Source of the DNA: Botryllus schlosseri
Lineage: Eukaryota > Chordata > Ascidiacea > Stolidobranchia > Styelidae
Assembly: GCA_000444245.1 (NCBI GenBank)
Contig: ATSW01001713.1
Span: 1-21,810, forward strand
DNA length: 21,810 bases
Direction of reading: 5' to 3'
Made by a program: the position numbers and the translations under genes. The notes beneath the pieces were generated by a model. That model was not told the origin of the DNA. It made no database searches and worked only from the letters and a program-made list of their open reading frames with translations. Positions 21,101 to 21,810 of the stretch are shown piece by piece. Every line of letters starts with the position of its first letter. Position 1 is the stretch's first letter.

Positions 21101-21472
21101 CGATGCCTTAAAAAATCCTTGAACGAAAGTGTCCGCAGTCGTCGGTATCTGAGTAATCATAGTAATGATTAACGGCCCGGTTCCTGTATAGTGCGAAATA
21201 ACCAGTATTCGACCCTGCCATTCCTATCATGCTTCTTACAGGTTCAGATTTCTGGATAAGCATTGCGCATCCGCATTTGATTTCAAGACTCGGACTTATT
21301 TTGTCATAGATGCCGAAATTAAAGCCAGACGGGTATAACCCTGGTACCATGTTAGACCGGATGAAGGCAAAGACTCCGACTGTCGAATTTAACGATATTG
21401 AAATCTCGGACTATACCCTCGAGTTCGAGCGGGCGGTATCGCAGCTGAAAGCCCAAATCGTTTCATATGCCC
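28..21472 (+). CDS. UNC80: UNC80 gene, internal part (27 exons), NALCN channel complex subunit
   Basis: Spliced gene spanning the window. UNC80 is a very large HEAT/armadillo-like scaffold protein that, with UNC79, binds and stabilises the NALCN sodium-leak channel in the neuronal plasma membrane and sets resting excitability. Seen here: exons whose translations follow the vertebrate protein in order, for example AILKFRALW, IEDPNLFLRH, SLKKALRKEQ, PWGDELMLFLNV, LLQSLEQE, ILELVKSE, KSHMRIAEIA, LLLKRLDRLF and LYLRPFV. Boundaries are GT/AG and phases agree from exon 1 to exon 26. About 1,353 codons are placed before exon 27. The N-terminal half and the last few hundred residues lie outside the window. 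UNC79 was considered and set aside because these motifs in this order belong to UNC80. Identification is from memory of the family. Confidence 0.93.
261..442 (+). CDS. UNC80: UNC80 exon 2
   Basis: Follows a 78-bp intron. Phase 1 entry, phase 0 exit at AAG|GTTTGC. Translation runs ASLFLLCAVRSPQQAF, then ARLDAILKFRALWSCRYAVW, then AKDGAAKSMK. The vertebrate counterpart carries a closely similar KFRALWRFRYQVW block, one of the best conserved short blocks in this part of UNC80. An open frame continues past 442 to 571 but loses similarity, so the exon is ended at the donor. Confidence 0.9.
443..1829 (+). other. Intron 2 (1387 bp), no recognised gene
   Basis: Noncoding by the exon model. It holds an A-rich run at about 938-960 and several scattered TCACGC motifs (about 868, 908, 1158, 1182 and 1202), which could be remnants of a degraded repeat. 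A 113-codon open frame on the minus strand (1202-1543) and a 92-codon one on the plus strand (1525-1803) show no recognisable family. Confidence 0.6.
1830..1996 (+). CDS. UNC80: UNC80 exon 3, proline-rich linker
   Basis: Acceptor CTTTGCTTTAG ends at 1829, phase 0 entry. Translation starts HCHSGINYTVPKEKIGDEF and continues PPVPDAPWLPVDVTLEES. The vertebrate protein has SINFTLPSP and later DPPWVP at the same place after the KFRALW block, which selected this start over a second acceptor at 1866. The exit is phase 2 at a weaker donor, GTCCGT, at 1997, and joins in frame to exon 4. The 3' part (SGTVTESSALLTTDTT) is low in complexity and likely disordered. Confidence 0.8.
2061..2221 (+). CDS. UNC80: UNC80 exon 4, charged coiled-coil segment
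   Basis: Acceptor TTGCTTACAG and donor GTGAGT are both strong; phase 2 in, phase 1 out. Translation AHQKEKQMKSAIQRLEEQ, then RENERRNFHLNDVPVIQLTA, then KSVGSVMDDEDG. The heptad-like charged stretch and the following PVIQ motif correspond to the vertebrate segment with SHQRAEHILKNLQQEEEKKR and AIPITQ. The first two thirds probably form a helix or short coiled coil. Confidence 0.9.
2338..3090 (+). repeat. TACTTCTACTT intronic repeat family, copy 1 (SINE inside)
   Basis: Left end GGTAGTCAGTAACGGAATAC followed by TTCTACTTTCTCAAG. The interior carries the family blocks GTGAAATTGTCAT, CACGGTAAACGAGCATACTTTCGAAAA and GCCATCAGTCAT. The right part has TTTTCTACTTCCACTTCAAGTAG and ends near CTGACCACCTCTG. 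About 255 bp of SINE sequence interrupts it. Family assignment is by eye against the other copies in this window. The superfamily is not established; the inverted similarity of the two ends suggests a nonautonomous terminal-inverted-repeat element. Confidence 0.65.
2683..2938 (+). mobile_element. tRNA-derived SINE, copy 1
   Basis: A box-B-like promoter motif GGTTCGAGTAC lies at 2717-2727, with a box-A-like AGTGGCGAGATAGCG 30 bp upstream, as in tRNA-derived SINEs. The body shares CTACCTAAGT, TTGGAGGTTTAGGCTCC, GCCTAGAAGT, GCTACAAGTCGGC and AATGACCATTG with a second copy at 4004-4288. It ends in an AC-rich stretch (ACAAACAGCAGCAACACC). It does not fold as a complete tRNA gene. Confidence 0.7.
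3254..3400 (+). CDS. UNC80: UNC80 exon 5, serine-rich region
   Basis: Phase 1 in, phase 1 out; joins DED of exon 4 to ADSLAAMRRYSHAPSIASSN, then STKDFKFTDSSRHSTRQF. The vertebrate protein has RRLSVSPSCTSSTSHRNYS at this place, so the basic-serine pattern RRxS is conserved and could be a phosphorylation region (inference). The open frame extends upstream to 3196, but the good acceptor at 3253 and phase agreement set the start. Confidence 0.85.
3488..3628 (+). CDS. UNC80: UNC80 exon 6
   Basis: An 87-bp intron separates it from exon 5. Phase 1 in (acceptor CTGCAG), phase 1 out at a GTAGTA donor. Translation DHKTQDQTSCREVAAKPP, then AVFPPCIAACIPTLLKSCDD. The vertebrate PPQAVFPACICAAVLPIV block aligns directly with KPPAVFPPCIAACIPTLL and marks the start of the best conserved half of the window. 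Confidence 0.9.
3655..4445 (+). repeat. TACTTCTACTT intronic repeat family, copy 2 (SINE inside)
   Basis: The left end is diverged (ACTACGACTACTTTTTTGAAATACTCTAG). The interior matches the family at TCAGATTTGTGTCACGACTATG and TACCTGAATATGATTTCGAAAATTGCA. The right part has TTTTTCTACTCATACGTCAAGG and TTGCCACTTCTACTTGTACTTGAG. The SINE interrupts it at about the same internal point as in copy 1. Confidence 0.6.
4004..4288 (+). mobile_element. tRNA-derived SINE, copy 2
   Basis: Box B motif GGTTCGAGTCC at 4059-4069, with a box-A-like GTGGCGAGATAACG upstream. It shares its body with the copy at 2683-2938 (CTACCTAAGTCTTGGAGG, CCTAGAAGTTGGCC, CTACAAGTCGGC, AATGACCATTGCAGTC) and has a CAA-rich 3' end (ACGAACAACAAACAACA). 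Its intact box B suggests it is closer to the source element than copy 1. No perfect target duplication could be fixed by eye. Confidence 0.75.
4460..4650 (+). CDS. UNC80: UNC80 exon 7
   Basis: Phase 1 in, phase 0 out at GTGAGT. Translation VGEVALNVVESCMIEDPNLF, then LRHLFERLSGKDGKQLETAI, then SPHVAHAIFVNV. The vertebrate block NCLIEDPSTVLRHFLEKLT is plainly the same. This is a helical-repeat part of the scaffold. Confidence 0.95.
4724..5188 (+). CDS. UNC80: UNC80 exon 8 (largest), with cysteine-rich insert
   Basis: Follows a 73-bp intron; phase 0 in and out, 155 codons. Order: LGIMNKAARMPGSDRS, then RFVEGLEFKSLKKALRKEQS, then a short cysteine-rich stretch RNKRCCFCDARLANAFCG, then DDTTFGDVILEVF and PHAYIGDVCFGRSTLD. 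The vertebrate counterparts are GYVEGLFFKDLKQTMKKEQC, EDTQFEALLKECLEFF and TYVRDIYPFRRS. The cysteine-rich stretch has no clear vertebrate counterpart. Donor GTTTGT at 5189 is weak, but the better GTATAA 7 bp downstream (5196) would break the phase with exon 9. Confidence 0.92.
5263..5378 (+). repeat. Partial copy of long-armed inverted-repeat element
   Basis: Starts ACAATTGAATAGTATATTCA and runs through CTGACTCTCGTCAGGGGTAA and AGTAGAGAATTGGAAAGAAC to ATCAACAA. The first about 80 bp repeat as the left arm of the element at 5381-5604. The whole about 115 bp is also the inverted complement of 5490-5604. Confidence 0.8.
5381..5604. mobile_element. MITE-like palindromic element, about 80-bp inverted ends
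   Basis: Left arm 5381-5460 and right arm 5528-5604 are near-perfect inverted repeats (CGGCTGACACTCGTCAGGGG on the left against its complement on the right), separated by a 67-bp loop that includes GGTGACGTCA. With the partial copy at 5263-5378 the region can form alternative large hairpins. No target duplication could be set. The family is unknown. Confidence 0.75.
6645..6693 (+). other. Possible 49-bp cassette (poison) exon of UNC80
   Basis: Flanked by a strong acceptor (CTTCCGGTCTGTTTCAG) and a strong donor (GTGAGC). Its length is not a multiple of three. Joined in frame after exon 8 it reads SSNQHPRVSIEYSAVY and then shifts exon 9 into a frame that reaches TGA after 11 codons. Neither neighbour needs it for phase. 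It could be a nonsense-mediated-decay switch or only chance splice signals. Confidence 0.25.
6729..6926 (+). CDS. UNC80: UNC80 exon 9
   Basis: Phase 0 in and out, acceptor CTTTTAG, donor GTGAGA. Translation LTLVRMDREEADKKLNQSAI, then LRMLKEIHKLDFTLELL, then VELLRLQSFPRK. It aligns with the vertebrate LNLVHMHPEKG and LLRLPSFPR. The start upstream of the first ATG is set by splicing and by similarity. Confidence 0.93.
6998..7118 (+). CDS. UNC80: UNC80 exon 10
   Basis: Follows a 71-bp intron; phase 0 in, phase 1 out. Translation AIRTPFQQFKGKFGRQV, then SDLDMVHKTKWIELLSTIFH, then HLP. The vertebrate segment has GLDTLQKSLWIQLLEEMFLGMP. The N-terminal third is poorly conserved. Confidence 0.9.
7119..7719 (+). 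other. Intron 10 (601 bp), one repeat copy
   Basis: The repeat family copy occupies about 7140-7675, leaving about 20 bp after the donor and about 45 bp before the acceptor (ATATTTCGCAG). Nothing else is seen. Confidence 0.7.
7140..7675 (+). repeat. TACTTCTACTT intronic repeat family, copy 3 (uninterrupted)
   Basis: Left end GTAACGAAGTACTTCTACG then TTTTCAAAGTACTCAAGTAG. Interior GGTCCCTGTATCTCAGTAAC, TAAAAGTATGCGACCCCTCG and CATCTACTTTTGG. Right end CTACTTGTATACTTGAGTAT, then CTTGAGTACCAACGCTAGCA and ACTTTGACCAG. This is the least interrupted copy here and gives an element length of roughly 530-540 bp. Confidence 0.75.
7720..7904 (+). CDS. UNC80: UNC80 exon 11, most conserved block
   Basis: Phase 1 in, phase 0 out. 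Translation LEVPWGDELMLFLNVWNAAL, then VTHPLKRPILRMYGASIIDA, then AVQMNHQFIKAGYSLILPTL. The vertebrate protein carries PWGDEIMLFLNVFNGALILHP and GYQWILPTMLQVY. The block is hydrophobic and helical, likely core repeat structure, not a transmembrane span. The frame reads on four codons past the donor, but the CTGGAG|GTTTGA boundary restores the family sequence in exon 12. Confidence 0.97.
7965..8093 (+). CDS. UNC80: UNC80 exon 12
   Basis: A 60-bp intron precedes it. Phase 0 in and out, 43 codons: VYGEHSDMPSVKDFVEFLCK, then QLCIIHRHPFILELLATAAA, then ILS. The vertebrate match is LQVYSDYESNPQLRQAIEF and QFYILHRKPFVLQLFASVAP. The exon start at GTC (7965) was chosen because it makes VYGEH continuous with LLE of exon 11. 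Confidence 0.96.
8161..8259 (+). CDS. UNC80: UNC80 exon 13
   Basis: A 67-bp intron precedes it. Phase 0 in and out, 33 codons: LPDGARSRKHFNAGTFYSLL, then QSLEQECSVDRLQ. The vertebrate match is VSAQCLFDLLQSLEGET. One other frame stays open through the exon but lacks the conserved LLQSLE motif. Confidence 0.92.
8591..8600. repeat. Short perfect palindrome in hAT interior
   Basis: AGTGTACACT, extended as CAGTGTACACTG and preceded by an overlapping CAGTGTACAG. It is a small self-complementary site in the outer hAT and may be a transposase-binding remnant (inference) or chance. Confidence 0.3.
9050..9738. mobile_element. Nonautonomous hAT element, 689 bp
   Basis: Perfect 14-bp inverted ends CAGTGGTTCTCAAC and GTTGAGAACCACTG, with subterminal CCCCGCGGAC on the left and CCCGCGGACC on the right. 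Flanks ATTCTACAG and TATTTACGA resemble each other with mismatches, so the target duplication is degraded. No transposase frame. Its ends match the left end of the outer element at 8283, so they belong to one group. Confidence 0.8.
9508..9552. repeat. Hairpin inside hAT 9050-9738
   Basis: TTGCCGCAAACAATA at 9511-9525 pairs with TATTGTTTGCTGCAA at 9534-9548 (one mismatch), with an 8-base loop. It is probably structural DNA of the element or a trace of an older small insertion. No function is claimed. Confidence 0.6.
9940..11465. mobile_element. hAT element with 8-bp target duplication, carrying another hAT
   Basis: Left end CAGGGGTCACCAAC and right end GTTGGCGGCCCCTG are inverted with two mismatches. 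Both ends carry GGCCCGCG subterminal repeats. A perfect target duplication AGCTAATA flanks it at 9932-9939 and 11466-11473. Its own DNA is about 0.67 kb once the inner insertion at 10335-11178 is removed. No transposase frame was recognised. Confidence 0.92.
10335..11178. mobile_element. Innermost hAT element, 844 bp
   Basis: Ends CAGGGGTGGCCAA and TTGGCCATCCCTG, with GCGGCCGT subterminal repeats on both sides (AAATGCGGCCGTGAACAG near the right end). The target duplication is CTTTAGTC at 10327-10334 and CTTTAGTG at 11179-11186, 7 of 8 matching. It is inserted in the hAT at 9940-11465. No coding capacity was recognised. Confidence 0.88.
11740..12235 (+). repeat. TACTTCTACTT intronic repeat family, copy 4
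   Basis: Left end AGATATGGTCAGTACTGGAT. Interior GGGTCGGTTTGCATCACTTT, GAGTGGAATTACGATAACA and ACGTCGACCAAATCTACTTT. Right end CTCGTACGTCTACTGC and then CAGACTACTTTGACCAAATC. The inverted complement of this right end resembles the left end (TTTGGTCAAAGTAGTCTGC against ATATGGTCAGTACTGG). It directly abuts the outer hAT. Confidence 0.7.
12269..12363 (+). CDS. UNC80: UNC80 exon 14
   Basis: Phase 0 in, phase 2 out. Translation ILELVKSEQPLRSFDFFYKN, then DSRSIKILDCC. The vertebrate match is ILELVKAEKPLKSLDFCYGN. It joins to exon 13 across the 4-kb hAT-filled intron without any change of phase. Confidence 0.95.
12364..12664 (+). other. Intron 14 (301 bp)
   Basis: No gene or clear copy of the repeat family is seen, and no internal repeat stands out. 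Confidence 0.5.
12665..12804 (+). CDS. UNC80: UNC80 exon 15
   Basis: Phase 2 in, phase 1 out at GTACGA. Translation RLCITVIAVTPESDRALEML, then VALEHIIPCYLKHLEKETEG, then DVRDTNQ. The vertebrate match is KLCVTVVAYAPESFRSLQML and LEALVPCYLQKMKRQT. The true upstream residue comes from the split AG|A codon. Confidence 0.95.
12828..13622 (+). repeat. TACTTCTACTT intronic repeat family, copy 5 (interrupted)
   Basis: Left end GGTAGTCGGTAAAGAAGAAC then TTCTACTTTTTCGG. It resumes after the insertion with CTTCCACTTCCACTTGAACAG, TTTGCATCACTTTATGAGCG, GTGAAATAGCCTCCGTGTCA, GCCATCAGTCATTTTGC, AAAATAGCCACCTCCGATG and TATGCGACCCCTCGAC. Right part ATTTATACTTGTAATTGAGT. The interior is one of the best preserved in the window. 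Confidence 0.72.
12911..13170 (-). mobile_element. Possible 3' end of a LINE or SINE, minus strand
   Basis: Foreign sequence inside repeat copy 5. Read on the minus strand it ends GTGAATAAAGAGTATAATAA followed by further ATA/AAT units, that is, an AATAAA signal followed by a short trinucleotide tail, as at the 3' ends of many non-LTR retrotransposons. The rest (for example GGGGAGCAACCTACCCCC on the plus strand) is not recognised. The boundaries are approximate, and no target duplication was fixed. Confidence 0.35.
13644..13812 (+). CDS. UNC80: UNC80 exon 16
   Basis: Phase 1 in, phase 2 out at GTGAGG. Translation EITHLTEVSVCVHSLLVSLE, then YFARNPPSQQPPHTATAKQR, then EDGAFGDQVRHGDTAA. The first part corresponds to the vertebrate REEIAATAALATSLQALLYSVEVLTRP. 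The second part is a proline, glutamine and histidine-rich linker in both, poorly conserved. The region is GC-richer than its introns. Confidence 0.88.
13813..14593 (+). other. Intron 16 (781 bp), repeat copy 6
   Basis: About 45 bp of unassigned DNA follows the donor. The repeat copy then runs to the acceptor itself; the splice site CTTGATGCGGTAG lies in the repeat's right end. Nothing else is seen. Confidence 0.65.
13860..14593 (+). repeat. TACTTCTACTT intronic repeat family, copy 6, with internal duplication
   Basis: Left end GGTTGTCAGCAACTAAGTAC then TTCTACTTTATCGGAGTACT. The central block with TTTGTGTCGCTTTAATG, GGAATAGCCTCTGTATCAGG and TTTTCGAAAATTGCACC appears at about 13985-14115. It appears again at about 14200-14320 as ATTTGCATCACGTTGATGAC, AATAGCCCCTGTATCACGG and AGAAAATTTTACC. 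Right end CACTTGCACTTGTAGTTGAG, then CGTTACTTCTACGTAC and ATGATTACTTGATGCGGTAG. Confidence 0.7.
14594..14764 (+). CDS. UNC80: UNC80 exon 17, charged segment
   Basis: Phase 2 in, phase 2 out. Translation LAEREPIGNSHDDALRTKNV, then NAQEEESRVRKDMADFLASR, then DVILRLVSTYFTSVQS. The vertebrate counterpart is LDERIAREEFRRPRESLLNICTEFY followed by RLKIL. The first 25 residues are not conserved. Both splice sites lie in repeat DNA: the acceptor (CGGTAG) is in the right end of copy 6 and the donor (GTGCAT) is in copy 7. Confidence 0.85.
14765..15135 (+). repeat. TACTTCTACTT intronic repeat family, copy 7 (5' part missing)
   Basis: Begins inside the family at GTGCATTTCGTTTTATGAGT (compare TTTGCATCACTTTATGAG in copy 5). 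It continues with GAAATAGCCCTGTATCGTG, TATATTTTCGACAATTGCAC and TCTTCTACTTCTGCTTGAGG, and ends CTAAGTACCAATGCTGATTA and CTTTGACCATATCTG. The left third seen in copies 1, 3 and 5 is absent. Confidence 0.75.
14765..15173 (+). other. Intron 17 (409 bp), repeat copy 7 plus acceptor region
   Basis: The family sequence starts at the donor and ends at about 15135. A 40-bp tail with the acceptor CTGTCTTTGTTACAG follows. Confidence 0.65.
15174..15273 (+). CDS. UNC80: UNC80 exon 18
   Basis: Phase 2 in, phase 0 out. Translation RLKELTVSSLLQQAPILNEK, then SHMRIAEIAQSALK. The vertebrate match is RLKILQNLAGE and VKSHMRLAEIAHSLLK. Intron 18, only 68 bp long, follows it. Confidence 0.95.
15342..15517 (+). 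CDS. UNC80: UNC80 exon 19
   Basis: Phase 0 in, phase 2 out. Translation GVFGENNKYFLKCPGLITYF, then TEMLPKVDWSDNDVRPTLFL, then LLKRLDRLFQRLNATLES. The vertebrate match is RGLRRYIMEMLPITDWTAEA and RPALILILKRLDRMFNKIH, among the clearest in the window. Confidence 0.96.
15692..17511. mobile_element. Inverted-repeat DNA transposon carrying a hAT
   Basis: Left end TAGGGTTGCATTTAAAACAA, and right end whose complement is TAGGGTTGCATCTAAAACAA. A further GTGTTTTA-type match lies inward. Own length is about 540 bp without the inner hAT. The flanks allow two readings: a TA duplication (Tc1/mariner type), or a degraded 8-bp one (ACAGGGAC and ACTGGAGC, 5 of 8; hAT type). No transposase frame. Confidence 0.75.
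15839..17110. mobile_element. hAT element, 1272 bp, with perfect 8-bp target duplication
   Basis: Ends CAGAGGTCTCAAAC and GTTTGAGACCTCTG are perfect 14-bp inverted repeats. Subterminal GCGGCCCGCGA is present on both sides. The target duplication ATATAGGG lies at 15831-15838 and 17111-17118. The interior has no long open frame, so it is nonautonomous. It is inserted in the element at 15692-17511 and is therefore the younger of the two. Confidence 0.95.
17599..17707 (+). CDS. UNC80: UNC80 exon 20
   Basis: Phase 2 in, phase 0 out at GTGAGT. Translation R(split)ETLDWSYLKDITTGLANLL, then FEHPAVSVIPHIKAIVL. The vertebrate match is VEWEPASNLIEGVCLTLQRQ and PIISFLPHLRSLI. Confidence 0.93.
17942..18056 (+). 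CDS. UNC80: UNC80 exon 21
   Basis: Phase 0 in, phase 1 out at GTAAAT. Translation GNLQLLIGSATQAESDTFLA, then TTGANVPQFYEPVILQLT. The vertebrate match is VNLVMGVVGPSSVADGLPLL, then HLSP. An open frame reaches back to 17804, but an upstream exon start at the acceptor at 17813 would need the wrong phase, so the start is put at 17942. Confidence 0.85.
18057..19599 (+). other. Intron 21 (1543 bp), one inverted-repeat element
   Basis: About 280 bp of unassigned AT-rich DNA, then the TA-flanked element at 18337-19297, then about 300 bp of unassigned DNA up to the acceptor GTGATCTAG. No gene was recognised. Confidence 0.65.
18337..19297. mobile_element. TA-flanked transposon, 961 bp, 25-bp perfect inverted ends
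   Basis: The ends begin GGGGAGATGTGGTACCGATG and are identical in inverse over 25 bp (18337-18361 and 19273-19297). TA lies on both sides (18335-18336 and 19298-19299), as in Tc1/mariner-type insertions. The interior is AT-rich with further GGTACC and GGGGTGGG-type motifs and no transposase frame. PIF/Harbinger (3-bp target) is an alternative because the flanks read TTA and TAT. Confidence 0.9.
19600..19794 (+). CDS. UNC80: UNC80 exon 22
   Basis: Phase 1 in, phase 1 out. Translation I(split)SHGHAFIGTAVAYLNSARA, then VSLENLVKDLPQERRDFVVL, then NLFIPLSISVSALASRKDIK. The vertebrate match is LKEDFPLSHVISPFTNQERR and LLNLLIPFVLTVGSGSKD. A second possible acceptor at 19630 would shorten the start; the phase-compatible upstream one was chosen. 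Confidence 0.9.
19876..19998 (+). CDS. UNC80: UNC80 exon 23
   Basis: An 81-bp intron precedes it; phase 1 in and out. Translation ERFPLRESDVIYMFDYAFNI, then LANDAGCLNSRVSQLITFAS. The vertebrate match is DSPWLEQPEVQLLLQTVINVLL. The second half is poorly conserved. Confidence 0.85.
20056..20196 (+). CDS. UNC80: UNC80 exon 24
   Basis: A 57-bp intron precedes it, the shortest here; phase 1 in and out. Translation GTNVRVTLSHQSSLLLLKVL, then ITCFHGNLQRHWLRIAASLQ, then KVVFQRP. The vertebrate match is QAAYLALKVILVCFERQLGS and WYWLSLQVKEMALRK. Confidence 0.93.
20255..20343 (+). CDS. UNC80: UNC80 exon 25
   Basis: A 58-bp intron precedes it; phase 1 in, phase 0 out. Translation NIKDTWYLVDYLLSLNTPLI, then LYLRPFVLMQ. 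The vertebrate match is LALWDFLDFIVRTRIPIFVL and LRPFIQ. Confidence 0.94.
20344..21049 (+). other. Intron 25 (706 bp), inverted repeat copy
   Basis: Repeat copy 8 lies in reverse orientation at about 20390-20815. The rest has no recognised feature. The 90-codon open frame starting at 20900 overlaps exon 26, but its N-terminal part shows no family resemblance. Confidence 0.6.
20390..20815 (-). repeat. TACTTCTACTT intronic repeat family, copy 8 (reverse orientation)
   Basis: The plus strand reads as the complement of the other copies. It begins TTGACCAAAGGTGGTCGAAG and ATTCAGCATCGCTATACTC, followed by CAATTACAAATAGAAGTAGC, GAAGAAAGTAGATTTGGTCA and AGGGGTCGAATAG. Later come GATTTTCAAAAATATATTCA and ACCACGATAG. 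It is the only copy in the window opposed to the gene. Its far boundary is approximate. Confidence 0.65.
21050..21144 (+). CDS. UNC80: UNC80 exon 26
   Basis: Acceptor CTTCTCGTGCAG, phase 0 in; donor GTATCT, phase 2 out. Translation SHLCRYAPLSSQPDQRTRCL, then KKSLNESVRSR. It occupies the place of the vertebrate CKLLAQPAENHEELSARQ and HIADQLERRF. Similarity is weak. A different frame (LLFHHNPINERDALKNP) also looks protein-like but is out of phase with exon 25. Confidence 0.65.
21242..21472 (+). CDS. UNC80: UNC80 exon 27 region, 5' boundary and frame unresolved
   Basis: Two overlapping coding readings. From acceptor TTCTTACAG (ends 21241), phase 2 fits exon 26 and gives RFRFLDKHCASAFDFKTRT, open to 21335. 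From acceptor TTTTGTCATAG (ends 21309), another frame gives MPKLKPDGYNPGTML, then DYTLEFERAVSQLKAQIVSY, to a strong donor GTAAGT at 21473. The second resembles the vertebrate LIAEFNSELKILKEAVHSGS and is the likelier coding frame, but its phase does not fit the exon 26 donor. A splice from 21332 to about 21441 would also be in phase but drops much of this frame. Confidence 0.6.
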
Positions 21473-21619
21473 GTAAGTAGCATATATTGGCATGTAGGTT
21501 TTAAGTGCTCACCTGGGATATGTGTTACGTGGGGCAGGGCAAAACCGAGTACCTGAGTTATTCAAATCCGAATCGAGTAATTACAGGCTTCTATCAGACT
21601 TGGACAACTAGAAAATTTT
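21473..21619 (+). other. Intron 27, start
   Basis: Opens with a strong donor GTAAGT. No acceptor or following exon lies before the window ends. Contains no recognised feature before the minisatellite. Confidence 0.6.
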
Positions 21620-21810
21620 CAGCTTTTCTGAATTAGATTAGAATTAAAATTAGAGCTCCTCAGTTTTTTTCAAACTAGATTAGAATTAGAATTAGAGCTA
21701 CACAGTTTTTCCGAATTAGATTAGAATTAGAATTAGAGCTACACAGCTTCTTTCAAATTAGATTAGAATTAGAATTGGAGCTACTAAGCTTTTCCCAAAT
21801 TAGATTAGAA
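21620..21810 (+). repeat. Minisatellite, 41-42 bp unit, at least 4.5 copies
   Basis: Units begin at 21620, 21661, 21703, 21744 and about 21786. Each is built as CAGCTTTTT(C)(C), then AATTAGATTAGAATTAGAAT, then TAGAGCTACA. The inner TTAGAA/TTAGATT words form a shorter 6-bp-like periodicity. The array continues beyond the window edge. Confidence 0.93.

Noticed and set aside
28-21472. Identification as UNC79 instead of UNC80
   Set aside because: First impression from the helical scaffold character; the ordered motifs PWGDExMLFLNV, ILELVKxE, KSHMRxAEIA and LKRLDRxF are those of UNC80.

Overview
The window is animal nuclear DNA, about 21.8 kb, filled by an internal part of one spliced gene on the + strand. 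The gene is UNC80, the large auxiliary subunit of the NALCN sodium-leak channel complex. Twenty-seven exons can be placed between 28 and 21472, mostly with GT/AG boundaries and compatible phases. They encode about 1,400 residues, estimated from memory to cover the second half of UNC80 without its two ends. No start codon, stop codon, promoter or poly(A) site of the gene lies here. The gene enters from the left and leaves to the right.

Sequence divergence from vertebrate UNC80 is high. Introns fall into two classes, 57-97 bp and 234-4009 bp. This fits a fast-evolving invertebrate; a tunicate-like genome is possible, but the sequence does not prove the phylum.

Layout: exons 1-8 lie at 28-5188, exons 9-13 at 6729-8259, exons 14-19 at 12269-15517 and exons 20-27 at 17599-21472. 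The long introns are full of transposable-element DNA. One interspersed family, recognised by its TACTTCTACTT-type ends, occupies most of seven or eight long introns, nearly always in the gene's orientation. In one place repeat copies reach both splice sites of an exon. A tRNA-derived SINE sits at the same place inside two of these copies. Intron 13 (8260-12268) holds a nest of hAT transposons three layers deep with clear 8-bp target duplications. Intron 19 holds a hAT inside another terminal-inverted-repeat element. Intron 21 holds a 961-bp TA-flanked element with 25-bp perfect inverted ends. Intron 8 holds a long inverted repeat. The window ends in a 41-42 bp minisatellite.

No complete second gene, tRNA or rRNA gene, CRISPR array, or virus-derived element was recognised. 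None of the transposons shows a recognisable transposase reading frame, so all look non-autonomous or decayed. Comparisons with UNC80 are from memory of the vertebrate protein, not from a search.
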